From NCBI RefSeq assembly GCF_963082655.1, contig NC_081553.1, forward strand, positions 62,176,311 through 62,240,310: a stretch of 64,000 bases of DNA, read 5' to 3'. Positions 21,371 through 32,160 of this stretch are shown piece by piece. Origin of the DNA: Stomoxys calcitrans. Lineage: Eukaryota; Arthropoda; Insecta; Diptera; Muscidae. The notes under the pieces were generated by a model that made no database searches, had not been told where the DNA came from, and saw only the letters and a list, made by a program, of their open reading frames with translations. Every line of letters begins with the position of its first letter. Position 1 is the stretch's first letter. The position numbers were made by a program, and so were the translations under genes.

Positions 21371-22199
21371 AAAAAAGCTAGTTACTTATAAAACTTCTTT
21401 TTTAATAAAAATTTTATAAAAAATGAAATAAAATTTTAAGATCATAACGTTCCAATCACCATAGCAAATTTTCGCCATAGTAAAATTTTGTGTTTAAATT
21501 TGTTTATGAATTATGTCCATTGTCCCTCTTTAGCCAATTTTAAGGTGCACTTGAAATTTTTTTTATTAATAGCGAAATCTGTCCCTACCCCCTCACATAA
21601 ATCCATTCATAATAGGCGCCAAAGAAAATAAAGACAAAGCTAAAGGATTTTCCGCTCATTTAAGATTAAGTCATGAAAAAACGTCTGTTTGCTTCAAATG
21701 AATTAAATGCTACCAAAGCAAAGCATGCGGTTGACATTGAACATAGCAACCGAGCAAGCGACCAACCAACCAACCACCTCATACAATGTGCGAAATGTTC
21801 GAAATGACACTGTTGGCTTGAATTTCAGCTAAAAATTATTTGCAAAAATTACGAATTCTTCTGAAAATAGATAGAACGCGTGTCTAACTGCCCCAAAATG
21901 GTCACAAACGAGCGAATGCAAGCAGTGCCAAAGGTATTTGAAAGTTATGACGCATACGCTCTGGCTTGTCGTTATTGATTGTCAGCATATGTCAGGGGTG
22001 GGATTATCCAGAACATTATGTTGTGTCTCAAACAAAAAATTTGTTGCACATACGTATCTGATCTACGTAATATATGTTTGAAATATACGTCAGAAGCGAG
22101 ATCGATGTCGGAAAAATTTTAATGACTACATGTTTAAATATGGCTATTTAAATGTTTATATACAGGAACTGAAAAATAATTCCTTCTAAAATCATATAT
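21371..22199. other. AT-rich low-repeat spacer
   Basis: No repeat of the local families and no ORF I can support. Contains a degenerate CCAACCAACCAACC run at 21,765. Confidence 0.5.
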
Positions 22200-23030
22200 C
22201 ATCATCAAAAACCTTAAATGAAGAGGACGGTCAATATGGCAGCTATATCCAAATCTGGATCGATCTGGGCCAAATTGCAGAAAGTTGTTGAAGAGCCTAA
22301 CGCAACTCACTGTCCCAAATTACGGCCCAAAACCTTATATAGAGAGATCGGTCTGTATGGCAGCTTTATCCAAATCGGGACCGATCTGAGCCATATTGGA
22401 AAAAAATATTAAAGGGCCTAAAGCAACTCACTGTCCCAAATTTCGGCGAAATCGGACAATAAATGCGCCTTTTATGGGCCCAAAACACAATATCGAGAGA
22501 TCGGTCTATATGGCAGCTATATTCAATTCGGGACCAATCTGGGCCAAATTGAAAAATCATGTCGAAGGGACTAACGCAACTCCCAGTCCCAAATTTCAGC
22601 AAAATCGAATAATAAATGCGCCTTTTATAGGCCTAAAACACTATATCGAGAGATCGGTCTATATGGCAGCAATATCCAAATCTGGACCGATCTGTGCCAT
22701 ATTGCAGAAAGATGTCAAGGGGCTTAACTTAACTCACTGTCGCAAATTTTTGCGAAATCGGACAATAAATGCGTCTTTTACGGGCCCAAACCTTAAATCG
22801 AGAGATCGGTCTATGTGACAGCTATATCCAATTCATGACCGATCTGGGGCAAATTAAAAAAAAAATGTTAAAGGGCCTAACGGAACTCCCAGTCCCAAAT
22901 TTTCGCAAAATCGAACAATAAATGCGCCTTTTATGGGCACAATACCTTAAATCGAGGGATCGGTCTATATGGCAGCTACAATACATCCAAATCTGGATCG
23001 ATCTAAACCAAATTGAAGAAAGATGTCGAA
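22200..23030 (-). mobile_element. HINE type ii array, both ends missing
   Basis: Five type ii monomers (box GATCGGTCTATATGGCAGC; CAACTCACTGTCCCAAATTT; AAATGCGCCTTTTATGGGC), register 153 bp (22,499 to 22,652). There is no terminal block at either end; the array stops abruptly at about 23,030 where an oppositely oriented type i-like array begins. Confidence 0.8.
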
Positions 23031-23649
23031 GGCCTAAGTATGATCCGAATCGGTCTATAAACAGATAAAGCCCCCTTATAAACCAATCCCATGATTTGAC
23101 TTCTTGAGCCCCTAAAAGCATCAATTTTCATACGATGAGGCCGAAATTTGGACCAAAGACTTGAGTTATGACTTTCAACATCCATGCCAAGTATCATACG
23201 ATTCGATCTATATACAGATATAGCCCTCATACAAACCGATCCCTGGATTTGATATCTTGAGCCCTTCGAAGCCTCAATTTTCATCCGATTAGGCCAAGAT
23301 TTTGAACAAAGACTTGAGTTACGGCTTCCAACATCCATGTCAAGTATGATCAGAATCGGTCTAAAAACAGATATAGCCCCCGATTTGACTTCTTCAACCC
23401 TTAGAAGCATAACTTTTCACCTGATTTGACTTAAATTTCGCCCAAAACCCTATCTTATCACTTGGTTCCAAGTTTTATTATAGTTAGTGCCAAGTTTTAT
23501 TCGAATCGCTCAATATGGTGATATGGGACCCCTAAGTACCTATATACCGATGTGACTTCTTGGTCTCAAGAAGTCAAATAATTGAAGTACAATCCATGGT
23601 GGTGGGTACCCAAGTTTCGGCCCGGCAGAGCTTAGCACGCTTTTACTTG
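23031..23649 (+). mobile_element. HINE 3' half, type i-like variant body
   Basis: Three to four degenerate monomers (CTTGAGCCCCTAAAAGCATC, GACTTGAGTTATGAC), then the 3' inverted repeat CATGGTGGTGGGTACC, a mutated hairpin (TTTCGGCCCGGCAGAGC) and TTAGCACGCTTTTACTTG ending at 23,649. The 5' block is missing. Confidence 0.8.
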
Positions 23650-23658
23650 TTTATTTTT

Positions 23659-25505
23659 ATACCCTACACTGTAGCCCAGGGTTTTATAGGTTTCTGCATT
23701 TGTTTGCAACGCTAAGAAGGAGAAGAGCTAGACCCATTGATAAGTATACCGATCGACTCAGAATCACTTTCTGATTCGATTTAGCCATGTCCGTCTGTGA
23801 GTCCATGTATTTTTGTAATCAAAGTGCAGGTCGTATTTGTTGTCCAATCATCACGAAATTTTGCGAGTGTCACTTTTTTGACCCAAGGACAAACGCTATT
23901 GATTTTGATAAAAATCGGTTCAGATTTAGATATAGCTCCCATATATATGTATCGCCCGATTTGCACTTAAATAGGCGTAGCAGCTAAAATTTTCAACCAA
24001 TCTGCACCAAACTTGGCACGGACTTTTTCGTTACTGATTTTAACATATCTGCAAATTTTCATCTAAATCGGTTCAGATTTAGATGTAGCTCCCATATATA
24101 TGTATCGCCCGATTTGCACTTAAATAGGCGTAGTAGCTACAATTTGCAACCAATCTGCACCAAACTTGGCAAGGACTGTTTCGTTACTGATTTAAACATA
24201 TTTCCAAAATTTTATCAAAATCGGTTCAGATTTAGATACAGCTCCCATATATATGTATTGCCCGATTTGCACTTAAATGACCCTAGTAGCTTAAATTTTT
24301 AACCGATCTTCACAAAATTTGGCACAGATTGTTTCGCTACTGATCTTAACATATCTGCTAGATTTCATCAAAATCGGTTCTGATTTAGATATAGCTCCCA
24401 TATATATATATCGCCCGATTTGCACTTAAATGGCCCTAGTAGCTACAATTTTTAACCGATCTGCACAAAATTAGGCATGGATTGTTTTGATACAGATTTT
24501 AACATATCTACAAAATTTCATCAAAATCGGTTCAGATTTAGATATATCCCCCATATATATGTACTGCCCGATTTGCACTTAAATGGCCGTAGTAGTTAAA
24601 ATTTTCAACCGATCTGCACAAAACTTGACGCGTACTGTTTTGTTACTGATTTTAACATGTATGCAAATTTTCATCCAAATCGGTTGAGATTTAGATATAG
24701 CTCCCATATATATGTATCGCCCGATTTACACATAAATGGCCGTAGTAGCTACAATTTTCAACCGACCTGAACAAAATTTGGCACGGATTGTTTTGCTACT
24801 GATCTTAACATATCTGCTAGATTTAATCAAAATCGGTTCAGATTTGGATATAGCTCCCATATATATGTATTGCCCAATTTGCACTTAAATGGCCCTAGTA
24901 GCTACAATTTTCAACCGACCTGCACAAAATTGGGCATGGATTGTTTTGCTACTAATTTTAACATATTTGCAAATTTTCATTCAAATTGGCTTAGATTTAG
25001 ATATATCTCCCATATATATGTATCGCCCGATTTGCACTTAAATGGCCCTAGTACCTACAATTTTTAATCGATCTGCACAAAATTGGGCATGGATTGTTTT
25101 GTTACCGATCTTAACATATCTGCAAAATTTCATCAAAATCGGTTCAGATTTAGATATAGCTCCCATATATATGTATCGCCCGATTTGCACTTAAATGGCC
25201 GTAGTAGCTAAAATTTTCAACAGATCCGCACCAAACTTGGCATGGACTGTTTAGTTACTGATTTAAACAAATTTGCAAAATTTGATAAAAATCGGTTCAG
25301 ATTTTGATACAGCTCCCATATATATGTATCGCCCGATTTGCACTTATATGGCCGTAGTAACAACAATATGTTTAATAGTCGGTTCAGATTTAGATATAGC
25401 TCTCATATACATATATATTTATATATTTCCCGGATTTATAATTTTAGGGTAGGTGTAGGGTATTATAAAGTTGGCTCCGACTCGACTTTTGCCTTTCCTT
25501 ACTGG
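23659..25505 (+). mobile_element. HINE, type iv body, complete
   Basis: Starts ATACCCTACACT, with a 5' block (CAACGCTAAGAAGGAGAAG, GATTCGATTTAGCCATGTCC). Ten type iv monomers follow; the ATATATATGTA box recurs at 23,941, 24,094, 24,247, 24,400 and on to 25,318, that is 9 x 153 bp exactly. The 3' inverted repeat AGGTGTAGGGTAT is followed by an imperfect hairpin (AAAGTTGGCTCCGACTCGAC) and TTACTGG. Frames of 60-66 codons recur through the monomers and are not genes. Confidence 0.87.
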
Positions 25506-26756
25506 TTTTTTGTGGAATTTCGACAGAGACTAGCTGCGTATTTTACGATTTACGATGGCATTTGTGGTTCGATTTTCATTTTGATGCATGATTTGGATTG
25601 TTGACAATATTTAAAACGACTTTGCAGCAAAAAATTTTCATATCATTCACTTAAAAGCCATATAACATTTGTAGCCTTCACAATAAATTTGCAAAAAAAA
25701 TTTGGAAAACCATATTTGCCCCAAATTGGGTATTTTGGTTTTTTTTTTTGTAAAAAAATTCAGCCAATATCTATTTTTGGGCATTGGGACGGTGCAGAGA
25801 GGCAAAGGTCCTCCATATTGGATGGCATAATAACCCGTAGAATGTCTTAAGCATAACAATTGCTTACCTACATTTAACAGAAATAGGATTCACAATATCC
25901 GTATGAAAAACTCACCTGAAAATAAAAAAGAAAGTGAGAACATTTGTAGTATACACATTACTATTATAAAGAATTCCCCATAAACATGTCCCAAATGTTA
26001 TTGCCCACATAATTATTTAAGTTTATAAAGCATTTGGTGCTAATTATAAAGTGCTCTCAAGAGTATCATAAATCAAAATACAAAAGTTTATAAATTTATT
26101 AGTAAAAACGTTTTACAAAAAAAAGCCATTCTATGCGATAGTTGTTGGGATTTAAATTTTTAATCATTACTTCAATTCAACCAAAGAGACTTCATGTGTA
26201 TTGGAAACTATGTACGTGATAAATGCATCAATACGCCTATAAGCGTATTTTACGCCCATACCATCCAATCTGTCTGTGGCTGTGGGTGTGTGTGTGTGGT
26301 TACAACATTCTATATCATGTGGGTGTGTGTGTGTGTGTGTCTGTACATTCACATACTGGAAATCGTTTACAATGTTTTGTGGCTAATTTAATTAATTATC
26401 CTTTTATAGATTTCCGGTTATCTTCAAATGGGTAAAATGATATCCAAATGCAATTTACAAATTGAGTAGGTTTTGTGATTTTTGTTGTTGTATTTGAGTC
26501 ACACATGTCTATTATAATTTACGTGTACGTGTATGTGTTTGAATGTCAAAAGGGGCAATGTAATGTGAAAAAATTCAAAAATAGCATTTCACACAACCGA
26601 CGTTGAAAAATTTCCATAGCCAAAATATTTTTGTAAAACAGCCATAGCCATGTGCAAAATGAATTACAATTTGTAAAAATGAGATACGACATTTGTTTCT
26701 TGTGCCGACAAATTATTTACGATGTTCACACAGATGTTCAAAGGAAATTAATAGAC

Positions 26757-26788
<32 letters not shown>

Positions 26789-26891
26789 CAAAAAAAAAAC
26801 ACTTAAAGAATTTTGATTTATTATTAATTTTTACTAATATATTTCTGTGACTATACAATTAAGGGAAAAAATATCAAATATCAATGACAAA
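25506..26891. other. spacer with TG microsatellites and poly-A
   Basis: TG repeats at 26,280-26,342 and a poly-A of about 37 bp interrupted by one C at 26,763-26,800. No supported gene. Confidence 0.55.
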
Positions 26892-28326
26892 CAAGTAAAA
26901 TCGTGCTGAGTTTGGCCGGCCCGAATCTTGGGAACCACGAATTCTTCTAAAATATGGGAGCAACATCTGGTCATAGACCGATTTTAACCGTACTTGGCAC
27001 AATTGTTGAAGAAGAAGTCAAATCGGGTGATCAGAGCTATGTGAGATAATGGACCGATTTGGAATATTTGGCACAGTTGTTGGAAGTCACACCACATGCT
27101 AAATTTCAGCCAAATCGGCCAAAAATTGCGGCTTGTAAGAGCTCAAGAAGTCAAATCGGGAGAGCGGTTCACATGGGAGCTATATCAGGTTATAGACTGA
27201 CTTAGACCGAACTAAGCACAATTGTTAGAAGTCATAACAAAACACCACATGCAAAATTTCAGCCCAATCCAAAAAAAATTGCAGCTTGTAAGGGCTTAAG
27301 AAGTAAAATCGGGAGATCGGATTATATGGGAGCTATATCAGGTTATAAACCGATTTGGACCGTACTTGGCACAGTTGTTGGAAGTCACAACAGAGCACTA
27401 CATGCAAAATTCCAGGCAAATCGGACAAAAATTTCGGCTTGTAACGGCTCAGGAAGTCAAATCGGGCGATCGGTTTATATGGGAGCTATATCAGGTTATA
27501 GACCGATTCAAACCGTACTTGGCAAAGTTTTTGAAAGTCTTAACAGAACACCTCGTGCAAAGTTTCAGCCAAATCGGATAAAAAGTGAGACTTCCCGGGG
27601 CTCAAGAAGTCATATCGGGAGATCGGTTTATATGGGAGCTGTATCAGGTTATAGGCCTATACAGACCGTACTCGACACAGTAGTTGGATGTCATAACGGA
27701 AGACTATGTGCAAAATTTCAGCCAAATGGAACAAAAATGTCCGCTTGTAATGGCTCAGGAAGTCAAATATGGCGATCGGTTTATTTAGGGGCTATATCTA
27801 GTTATAGACCGATTCTGACCGTACTTGGCACATTTGTTGGAAGTCATAGCAGAATGAAAATTGATAAATTCGAATGAAAATTGAGGTTTCCAGGGGCTCA
27901 AGAAGTCAAATCGGGAGATGGGTTTATATGGGAGCTATATCAGGATATAGGCCGTACTCTACACAGTTGTTGGAAGCCATAGCAAAACACTATAAGCAAA
28001 ATTCCAGCCAAATCGGACAAAATTTGTGGCTTTCAGGGACTCAAGAAGCCAAATCGGGAGATCGGTTTATGGCCCATTTGCGATCCCCCATCAGTCTACA
28101 TCAATATGAAGTATCTATGCAAAATATCAAGCGGCTAGCTTTACACGTTCGACCGCTATCGTGATTTCGACAGACGCACGGACGGGCGGACGGACATGGC
28201 TAGATCGACTCAGGACGTCGAGACGATCAAGAATATATATACGTTAGTTGGTCCTAGATCAATATTTCGAGGTATTACGAACGCAATGACTAGATTAGTA
28301 TAAACCCATCCTATGGTGGTGGGCAT
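26892..28326 (-). mobile_element. HINE, type i variant (AGTCAAATCGGGAGATCGG) body, near complete
   Basis: The 3' end is CAAGTAAAATCGTGCTGAG with hairpin remnants TTGGCCGGCCCGAA. Seven monomers in exact 153-bp steps (ATGGGAGC box at 27,173, 27,326, 27,479, 27,632, 27,785). The 5' block has GGACGGACATGGCTAGATCG and ends CCATCCTATGGTGGTGGGCAT. A 183-codon frame (27,326-27,877) crosses the array because 153 is divisible by 3. Confidence 0.85.
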
Positions 28327-28398
28327 AAAAATCGATCGGTACTGACTACGTAATGCCTTAAACTTCCCCCATGGGTTTAAGTTGGGCTATATCATTAT

Positions 28399-28470
28399 GG
28401 AGGCCACCGTAGCGCAGAGATTAGCATGTCCGCCTATGACGCAGAACGCCTGGGTTCGAATCCTGGATTC
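28399..28470 (+). mobile_element. tRNA-derived SINE-1, 5' head only
   Basis: GGAGGCCACCGTAGCGCAGA with intact A box, CCGCCTATGACGC and B box GGGTTCGAATCCTGG. The copy stops directly after the tRNA-like head and is joined to an antisense LINE fragment. Confidence 0.88.
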
Positions 28471-29060
28471 TTCTATTTTATGAATAACCTCGTACAGGGC
28501 TTTCTCCACACACCTTCCCTTGCCATAGGCATGCTGTTTGTATTTAAGCAGTTCGCTGGATGTCCTACTCTTTATCATGATATCCACATTGCGTTCCATG
28601 GTTTTGAGTAGACAGGACATAAGGCCTTTGGTGTCGCATAATTTGCCTTGGCGGGCTTGGATATAAAAACCACCCTTGCCTCTTGCCAGGCTATCGGAGT
28701 ATATGCAAGTCCTAGGCACGCTGTGAAAATAGTGACCAGATAGTCGGCATCCCTTTGTAGTAACGCCGGAAATATTCCATCAGTTACGGGTGACTTAAAT
28801 GGTTCGAAGCTTCTCAAGGCTTCCTTGATCATAAATTCTTGGTATGGTATAGTAAGCCTTTGATCGGCCTCATTATTACAAGACTCCGCTGTCTGTGAGT
28901 GAGTCTCGTGGTATCCTGTGGAAAATGCGTTTCTATGAAAAGCCTCAACATGTCCTCCGTTGCTTCTGTTCTTACCCCCATGTTGTCTACTAACGTTTCA
29001 GTTGGGACATGGGTTTTTGAAAAAAACTTTTTCACCCTGGCGGCGTCATTAACGCTTTCG
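28471..29060 (-). pseudogene. LOA/I-type LINE reverse transcriptase, N-terminal fragment
   Basis: Minus frames give an upstream linker (VNDAARVKKFF; LFIETHFPQD), then SFEPFKSPVTDGIFPALLQ (RT motif 0/1; the usual Gly of SPGTDG is Val), LGLAYTPIAWQEARVVFISK (motif 2), then, after a frame change, LKTMERNVDIMIKSR and KQHAYGKGRCVEKALYEVIH (motif 3). The catalytic YADD region is absent. At least two frameshifts. Related in type to the copy at 43.8 kb, which has the equivalent SFDSFKSPGPDD. Confidence 0.85.
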
Positions 29061-29061
29061 T

Positions 29062-30518
29062 TATGAACCATACTTATCACAGATTTTGGAAGTCATAACA
29101 AAACACTTCATGCACAATTTCAACCAAATCGAATGAGAATTTCACCCTCTAGTGTCTCAAGAAGTCGAGATCCAAAATCGGTTTATATCACAGCTATATA
29201 AGGTTAAGGACCGTTATGAACCATACTTAGCACAGTTGTTGGAAGTCAGAACAAATTATTTCATGCACAATTTCAGCCGAATCGGAAGGGAACTGCGCCC
29301 TCTAGTGGCTAAAAATTTTAAGATCCAAGATTGGTTTATATAGCAGCTATATCAGGTCATGGACCGATTTCAACCATCCTAAGCACAGTTGTTGGAAATC
29401 ATAGCAAAACACCTCATACACAATTTCAGTCAAATCGGATGAAAATTGCGCCCTCAATAAGCTCAAAAATCAAGATCCCAGATCGGTTTACATGGCAGCT
29501 ATATCAGGTTATGCGCCAATTTAAACCATACTGAGCACAGTTATTAGAAGCCATAACAAAACACTTCATGCAAAATTTCAGCCACATCGGATACGAATTG
29601 CGCCCTCTAGAAGCTCAGAAATTCAAGATCCAAGTTCGGTTTATATCGCAGCTAAGTCAGGTTATGAACCGATTTCAACCATACTAAACGCAGTTGTAGG
29701 AAGTCATAAGAAACCATTTAATGCACAATTTCAGCCAAATCGGATGAGAATTGCGCCCTCTAGTGTCTCAAGAAGTCGAGATCCAAAATCGGTTTATATG
29801 ACAGCTATATCAGGTTATGGACCGGTTTGGACCATACTTAGCATAGTTGTTGGAAATCATAGCAAAACACCTCATCAGTCAAATCGGATAAAAATTGCGA
29901 GTTCTAGAAGTTTAAAAAGTTAAAATCCCAGATCGGTTTATATAACAGCTATATCAGGTTGTGGACCGATTTCAACCATCCTAAGCACATTTGTGGAAAA
30001 TTATAGCAAAACACCTTATTCCCAATTTCAGTCAAATCTGAAAAAATTTCACCCTCTAAAAGCTCAAAAAGTCAAGATCCCAGATCGGTTTACATGGCAG
30101 CTAGGTCAGGTTATGGACCGATTTCAACAATACTAAGCACAGTTGTTAGAAGTCACAACAAAACTCTTCTTGCAAAATTTCAGACAAATTGAGTGAGAAT
30201 TGCGCCCTCTTGTGGCTAAAGAAGTCAACATCCAAAATCGGTTTATATGGCAGATAAATCAAAACATCGACCGATATGGCCCATTTACAATCCCAACCGA
30301 CAAACACTGATAAGAAAAATTTGTGTAAAATTTCAAGCACCTGGCTTTACTCCTTCGAAAGTTAGCGAGCTTTCGACAGACAGACGGACGGACGAACATT
30401 GCGAGATGGACTTTAAATGTCATGACAATCAGCAATTTATATACTTTGTGGGGTCTTCGACGAATAGTTCGAGGTGTTAAGAATGAAATAACAAAACTGG
30501 TGTAGCCCACATCCTATG
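29062..30518 (-). mobile_element. HINE, type i body, 3' end missing
   Basis: About seven type i monomers (CAAAATTTCAGCCACATCGG, TTGCGCCCTCTAGAAGCTC), then the 5' block (ACCGACAAACACTGATAAG, AAGTTAGCGAGCTTTCGACA, ACGGACGGACGAACATTGCG) ending near CCCACATCCTATG. The 3' hairpin end is absent; the LINE fragment abuts. Confidence 0.8.
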
Positions 30519-31559
30519 CAGTTCCTCGCACATCATCATTTAATTGGCCATGATGTTTTAGATAAAATTTTATTTAATCAAAATCTTGAACATTGGTATA
30601 CAAAATTCCCCCGAAAACTGCATGAATTGTATTTAAATTGCAATTTAATTGAAATTGTAAAACATTTTGTTGAGTCGAATCAGCGAATGTATGAATGGAT
30701 GGCTATACTCATGCGGTGATATCTGTTTTCCCATGTGGCTTTGCTGTCATATTAACGCCAACTCGAAAAACAAATGCTCTATTAAAGAACAGAATGCATA
30801 AATGTTGGTTGGTTTGCTTGCAGAGTAAAAAAAAAATACGAAATAATGATGGCTTGTGATTTGTATCTTTGCTGCTGATGTGTACGAGTGTGTGTGTGTG
30901 TGTGTGTGTATCTGTGAATTGTAGTTTTTGTTTTCAAATAAATCGAGAACACTTAAATGTTCTTGATTTCCTCTAGTGAAGTGGTCAAACAGTTGTAGTA
31001 GTAGAGTACAAGGCGAAATTAAACTGAATCTCTTGCAGTAGCAGCAGCAGCAATATCCCCGAGATACAAAAATAAATTAAATTTTATTTGCATGAGAGAC
31101 TGTGTGTGTGTATGTGTGCGTGCGTCTTGGTTTAAAACAAAGTGCGCACAACTGCAATTCGTTTCAATTAAATTTAATTTCGGAAAAATGACTGTCATCG
31201 TCATCTTAAATTGCCTATTGGCGCACTCATTTATTTGCTTGTCGAAGGGTGGGTGTTAAGTATTTCGTACAACAATATGCCAGATTTAGAGATTATTTGG
31301 TGGCTAATACTTTGCCAGAATTACTATTCTCGATAAGCATATTGTTTTGAAATTTTCTAATTTTTCTAATTGGCCGTTATGGCTGAATTAACACATTTTT
31401 CTAATTTGTCCATCAGAAATTAAGCATTAAATTTTAATACTAATAAGTGTTGGTAAATGAGTGCACTTTAGTGTAAAGCCAATGCCAGAAGACAGTTATA
31501 ATAATTGATGTTTATTTGCAAAATATGTTTGTATTTGGCTATCTGCCATTTCTTTAATT
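30519..31559. other. low-repeat spacer with TG microsatellite
   Basis: TG repeats at 30,889-30,910 and 31,100-31,125, a short GCAGCAGCAG run at 31,038. No gene recognised. Confidence 0.5.
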
Positions 31560-31613
31560 ATACCCTACACCGCCAATGTGGTACTGGGTATTATGACTTT
31601 GTGCATTTGTTTG

Positions 31614-31672
31614 TGGAGGCCACCGTAGCGCAGAGGTTTGCATGTCCGCCTATGACGCTGAACGCCTGGTTC
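31614..31672 (+). mobile_element. SINE-1 head fragment, start of a composite insertion
   Basis: GGAGGCCACCGTAGCGCAGA through ATGACGCTGAACGCCTGG; the B box is lost. Directly joined to a 180-bp HINE type i piece. The 12-bp duplication TGCATTTGTTTG (31,602-31,613) lies immediately left. Confidence 0.85.
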
Positions 31673-31853
31673 TCCTATCACCTTCAATATAAGTGTGAAG
31701 TATGGTCTGAATCGGTCCCAAACCTGATATAGCTGCAATATAAACCGATCTCCCGATTTTACTGGTGGAGCCCCTAGAGGGCGTAATACTTATCCGATTT
31801 GGCTGCAATTTTGCACAGTGACTTTTGTAATGACCTCTAATATACCTGCCGAA
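31673..31853 (+). mobile_element. HINE type i monomer piece within the SINE composite
   Basis: GTGTGAAGTATGGTCTGAAT, GATATAGCTGCAATATAAAC, CCCCTAGAGGGCGTAATAC, TTGCACAGTGACTTTTG. Roughly one monomer, without any terminal block. Confidence 0.75.
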
Positions 31854-32160
31854 GGCCACCGTACCGCAAAGATTAGAATGTCCGCCTATGACGCTGAACG
31901 CCTGGGTTCGAATCCTGGCGAAACTATCAGAAAAAAATTTCCAGCGGTGGTTTTCCGCTCCTAATGCTGGCAACATTTGTGAGGCACTATGCCATGTAAA
32001 ACTTCTATCCAAAGAGGTGTCTCACTGCGGCACGCCGTTCGGACCTGGCTATAAAAGGGAGGCCCCATTGAGCTTAAACTTGTATCGGACTGCACTCATT
32101 GATATGTGAGAAGTTTGCCCCTGTTCCTTAGTGGAATGTTCATGGGCAAAATTTGCAATT
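31854..32160 (+). mobile_element. tRNA-derived SINE-1, full length
   Basis: Head GGCCACCGTACCGCAAAG (A box mutated), B box GGGTTCGAATCCTGG, body AGCGGTGGTTTTCCGCTCC, AATGCTGGCAACATTTGTGA, GGCTATAAAAGGGAGG, tail CATGGGCAAAATTTGCAATT. The second copy of the 12-bp duplication follows at 32,161-32,172. No poly-A; the end is the TTTGCAATT tail. Confidence 0.9.

Noticed and set aside
27326..27877. 183-codon ORF across a HINE array
   Set aside because: Explained by the 153-bp (51-codon) period; treated as a repeat, with the pattern reported as a finding.
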